Below, in pieces: positions 61,924 to 64,000 of a DNA stretch of 64,000 bases (positions are counted from its first letter, which is position 1; each line of letters opens with the position of its first letter). The notes under the pieces were generated by a model. It did no database searches. It saw only the letters and a list, made by a program, of their open reading frames with translations, and was not told the DNA's origin. Where the stretch lies: assembly GCA_964397295.1 (NCBI GenBank), contig CAYNJG010000009.1, positions 1-64,000 of the forward strand, given 5' to 3'. This DNA is from CAYNJG01 sp964397295. Its GTDB lineage: Bacteria > Planctomycetota > Planctomycetia > Pirellulales > Pirellulaceae. The position numbers were made by a program, and so were the translations under genes.

Positions 61924-63627
61924 ATGAATCGTTTTTTTTCCCCGGTATTTGCCTGCTTCATGTTGGCCTGCTTCGCCACCCTTGGACATGCAGAGTTACG
62001 ACCGGCTGAGGTCGCGATTGTGGTGAATCGAAAGAGCCCGCAGTCGCAAAAGCTTGGAACCTACTACGCACAACAGCGAGGCATTCCGACGAAGAACATT
62101 TGTGCCGTCGACATGCCGATCACCGAAGAACTAGACCGAGCGACCTGGGACAAAACAATTCGTCCAGCCATTCGGCGATGGGTCGCAACGAACCAACTGC
62201 AAGACAAGATTCGCTGCATGGTCACCACTTGGGACGTGCCATTGAAGATCGGTCCTTTAGCATCGGCCGATTCTGTAACTCGCCGACGAGTAAAGCTGTT
62301 GAAGCTTGAACGCCAGCGGCGAATGAAGCGACTCTTGGATTTCTTAACCAAGTTCGACGAGATCGCTGCATCTAGCGCCCCTGCCACCAACTTGGCCGGC
62401 TTAACCCCGGACTCCACACTACAAGCCGTAACGACCGAACTAGCTAGCCGACTCAAGGCATCAGAAGCTCGGATCAACGCACTTTCCAATGGAGAAGAAA
62501 AACAGACGGCCATCAATACACTTACTCAGTTGTCGGTCGCCACCGCAGGGCTGCAGGTCGTTACACAAAACATGGAGCGTGCTATTGATGCGGGTAACGG
62601 TTCCGAACGCATGCAACAAGAGTACAACCTTGGCTTCGGAAGACTTAATGGGCTAAGAGAGGCGCAGGGTTTGATTGGCGGTCTGCCCGCCAGCATCGAA
62701 CGCGACACCAACACAATCGTCGTGATCGAACGAGCCGATGGCATCGCGGGCACGGTCACATGGATTGACAACCAGTTGAACGAATTAGCATGGGCTACCG
62801 ACCGCACGAAAAAGAACGAGACGTACTCGAGTTTCGACAGTGAACTATCGTTGGTACTGGAATCCAACTATCCGATTCTGCGTTGGCTTCCTAACTACCT
62901 GCACTACAACTACGACTCGGCGCCCATTCGCCAAGTCACGCGAACACTGATGATTTCACGATTGGAAGCACCAACATATCCGCTCACCCAAGCCCTTATC
63001 GACAAAGCAATTGCGGTCGAAAAGACAGGGCTGACGGGAAAAGTTTACCTGGACGCTCTCGGCGTCGGATCACTGGTTAACTCCACCCCACCACAAGTTG
63101 GAAGCAGGCCCGATTACGACCGATCCGTTTTGCTCGCACACAAATTGATATCGGAAAACACGCAACTTGAAGTTGTCCTGAACAACACACCGGAACTGTT
63201 TAAAGTCGGCGAATGCCCTGATACGGCACTTTATTGCGGCTGGTACGCATTGGCCCAGTATACGGATTCGTTCAAATGGAATCCGGGTTCGATCGGATAT
63301 CACATGGCCAGTGCCGAAGCGTCCACAATTCGCAAGCCGGACAGCCAAGTTTGGTGTAAGCGGATGCTAGATGAGGGCGTGACAGGAACGCTTGGCCCTG
63401 TCTACGAACCGTATCTGCTGGCATTTCCACGTCCGAACGAATTCTTCGCCATGCTATTGACTGGCAAGTTCACCTACATCGAAGCCGTGTATCGATCCAA
63501 GACAACGAATTCCTGGACCATCACGACAATCGGAGATCCGCTTTATAACCCATTCAAAGCGAAACCCGCGTTAACTACGCCTCCAACCGATTACGCACGT
63601 GTTCTTGGTTCGCTGCTGAACAACTAA
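61924..63627 (+). CDS. TIGR03790-like secreted protein
   Basis: A 567-residue exported protein with signal peptide MNRFFSPVFACFMLACFATLGHA (cited as its first 23 positions; core FMLACFATLGHA). The mature N-terminus, RPAEVAIVVNRKSPQSQKLG with YYAQQRGIPTKNICAVDMP and CMVTTWDVPLKIGPLASAD, matches the uncharacterised TIGR03790 family as I remember it. The middle carries a helical, coiled-coil-like insert (about residues 120-280). The C-terminal half has GVTGTLGPVYEPYLLAFPRP and FFAMLLTGKFTYIEAVYRS. The biochemical role is unknown. It is followed by a strong terminator. Confidence 0.78.
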   Translation: MNRFFSPVFACFMLACFATLGHAELRPAEVAIVVNRKSPQSQKLGTYYAQQRGIPTKNICAVDMPITEELDRATWDKTIRPAIRRWVATNQLQDKIRCMVTTWDVPLKIGPLASADSVTRRRVKLLKLERQRRMKRLLDFLTKFDEIAASSAPATNLAGLTPDSTLQAVTTELASRLKASEARINALSNGEEKQTAINTLTQLSVATAGLQVVTQNMERAIDAGNGSERMQQEYNLGFGRLNGLREAQGLIGGLPASIERDTNTIVVIERADGIAGTVTWIDNQLNELAWATDRTKKNETYSSFDSELSLVLESNYPILRWLPNYLHYNYDSAPIRQVTRTLMISRLEAPTYPLTQALIDKAIAVEKTGLTGKVYLDALGVGSLVNSTPPQVGSRPDYDRSVLLAHKLISENTQLEVVLNNTPELFKVGECPDTALYCGWYALAQYTDSFKWNPGSIGYHMASAEASTIRKPDSQVWCKRMLDEGVTGTLGPVYEPYLLAFPRPNEFFAMLLTGKFTYIEAVYRSKTTNSWTITTIGDPLYNPFKAKPALTTPPTDYARVLGSLLNN

Positions 63628-63682
63628 GCCGACACATTTCCTGCCGGTCGTAGATCCCGGTTTCTTGGGAATCGATTTCGCA

Positions 63683-63741
63683 CAAAGCCCCAGCGTGGAC
63701 GACACTTCCTTCGTGTGCCGCCCCGCTGGGGCTTTGTTTTT
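63683..63741 (+). terminator. Strong intrinsic terminator
   Basis: CAAAGCCCCAGCG (63683-63695) and CGCTGGGGCTTTG (63724-63736) form a perfect 13-pair stem with an internal smaller hairpin, followed by TTTTT. It ends the transcript of the TIGR03790-like gene. On the other strand, AAAAACAAAG precedes the stem, so it may act in one direction only. Confidence 0.9.
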
Positions 63742-64000
63742 GCTGTGACCGTCTTCCGGGTCCTTACGGACCCGGCAAGGGATGTGTCAGCCCTTCAGGC
63801 TTCAGGCGAATCAGGCTTCGGGGTGGCGGCGGCCTTGGCCTCGGATTGTGGGCGTGCCCTATTCATTTCCCACCTTATTCACTCCCCACTGGCGCGCATC
63901 ATTCTTGCTGGATCCGTTTAGAAAAATAACCAGAAAGTGCTCAACATCGCTTAAGAAGAAACTTGGATGCTCAAACAATCAGGTGCTTGCTACGACTTGC
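63742..64000. other. Right-edge region without supported gene
   Basis: After the terminator there are 259 bases with a small GGGTCC/GGACCC palindrome near 63758-63773. No coding region, RNA or promoter can be supported before the window ends. Confidence 0.45.

Noticed and set aside
63715..63921. 68-codon frame at the right edge
   Set aside because: It starts inside the terminator hairpin, so translation is unlikely.

Overview
The window looks like a chromosomal segment of a planctomycete, most likely of the Pirellulaceae (Rhodopirellula-like). The grounds are an exosortase fused to an EpsI-type domain, a dockerin-type protein with an LLAAD N-terminal signature, a TIGR03790-like secreted protein, an McsA/McsB pair, weak or absent Shine-Dalgarno sites with several GTG/TTG starts, and several families of intergenic palindromes. 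This placement is inference from gene content; no rRNA or tRNA gene is present.

Left part (1-22.2 kb), mostly housekeeping: a minus-strand run of an ABC ATPase, lysS, a LolC/E permease and LolD (cut by the window edge); a Tat-exported NHL-type propeller protein; a class V aminotransferase and coaD; mcsA-mcsB; trpE; a secreted alpha/beta hydrolase; a calcium-loop (dockerin) protein; leuA; an acetyltransferase; the methionine-salvage pair mtnB-mtnD; and a methyltransferase plus unknown genes. leuA is preceded by a complete classical attenuator: a promoter, a leader peptide with 8 leucines in 19 residues, an antiterminator arm that spans the leader stop codon, and an intrinsic terminator.

Middle and right part (22.2-57.6 kb), a very large extracellular-polysaccharide locus, almost all on the plus strand: an acidic lipoprotein, a Wza-type export protein, a secreted serine protease, a TPR-fused O-antigen ligase/polymerase, a Wzc-type chain-length/tyrosine-kinase protein, a first Wzx flippase, a nitroreductase-like protein coupled to a pyruvyl transferase, Gmd, a sulfotransferase, a second Wzx and Wzy, three glycosyltransferases, an acetyltransferase, two related Gfo/Idh/MocA oxidoreductases (one fused to a Zn-alcohol-dehydrogenase-like half), a heparinase-type protein, WecB, the exosortase and a WecA-type initiating transferase. 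Together these can make nucleotide sugars, build a lipid-linked unit, decorate it (pyruvate, acetyl, sulfate), flip, polymerise and export it. The exosortase suggests protein sorting tied to the same envelope layer.

The locus shows signs of rearrangement: a fragment of a GDP-fucose synthase gene at 32.75 kb, a diverged second copy of the gmd 3' end at 39.09 kb, and a nucleotidyltransferase-like gene bracketed by near-identical direct repeats at 37.2 and 37.9-38.05 kb. A REP-like palindrome lies in frame inside a coding region at 47.9 kb.

Right end (57.8-64 kb): two tandem paralogous TPR membrane proteins with unusual aromatic/basic amphipathic N-termini, a secreted TIGR03790-like protein, and a strong terminator.
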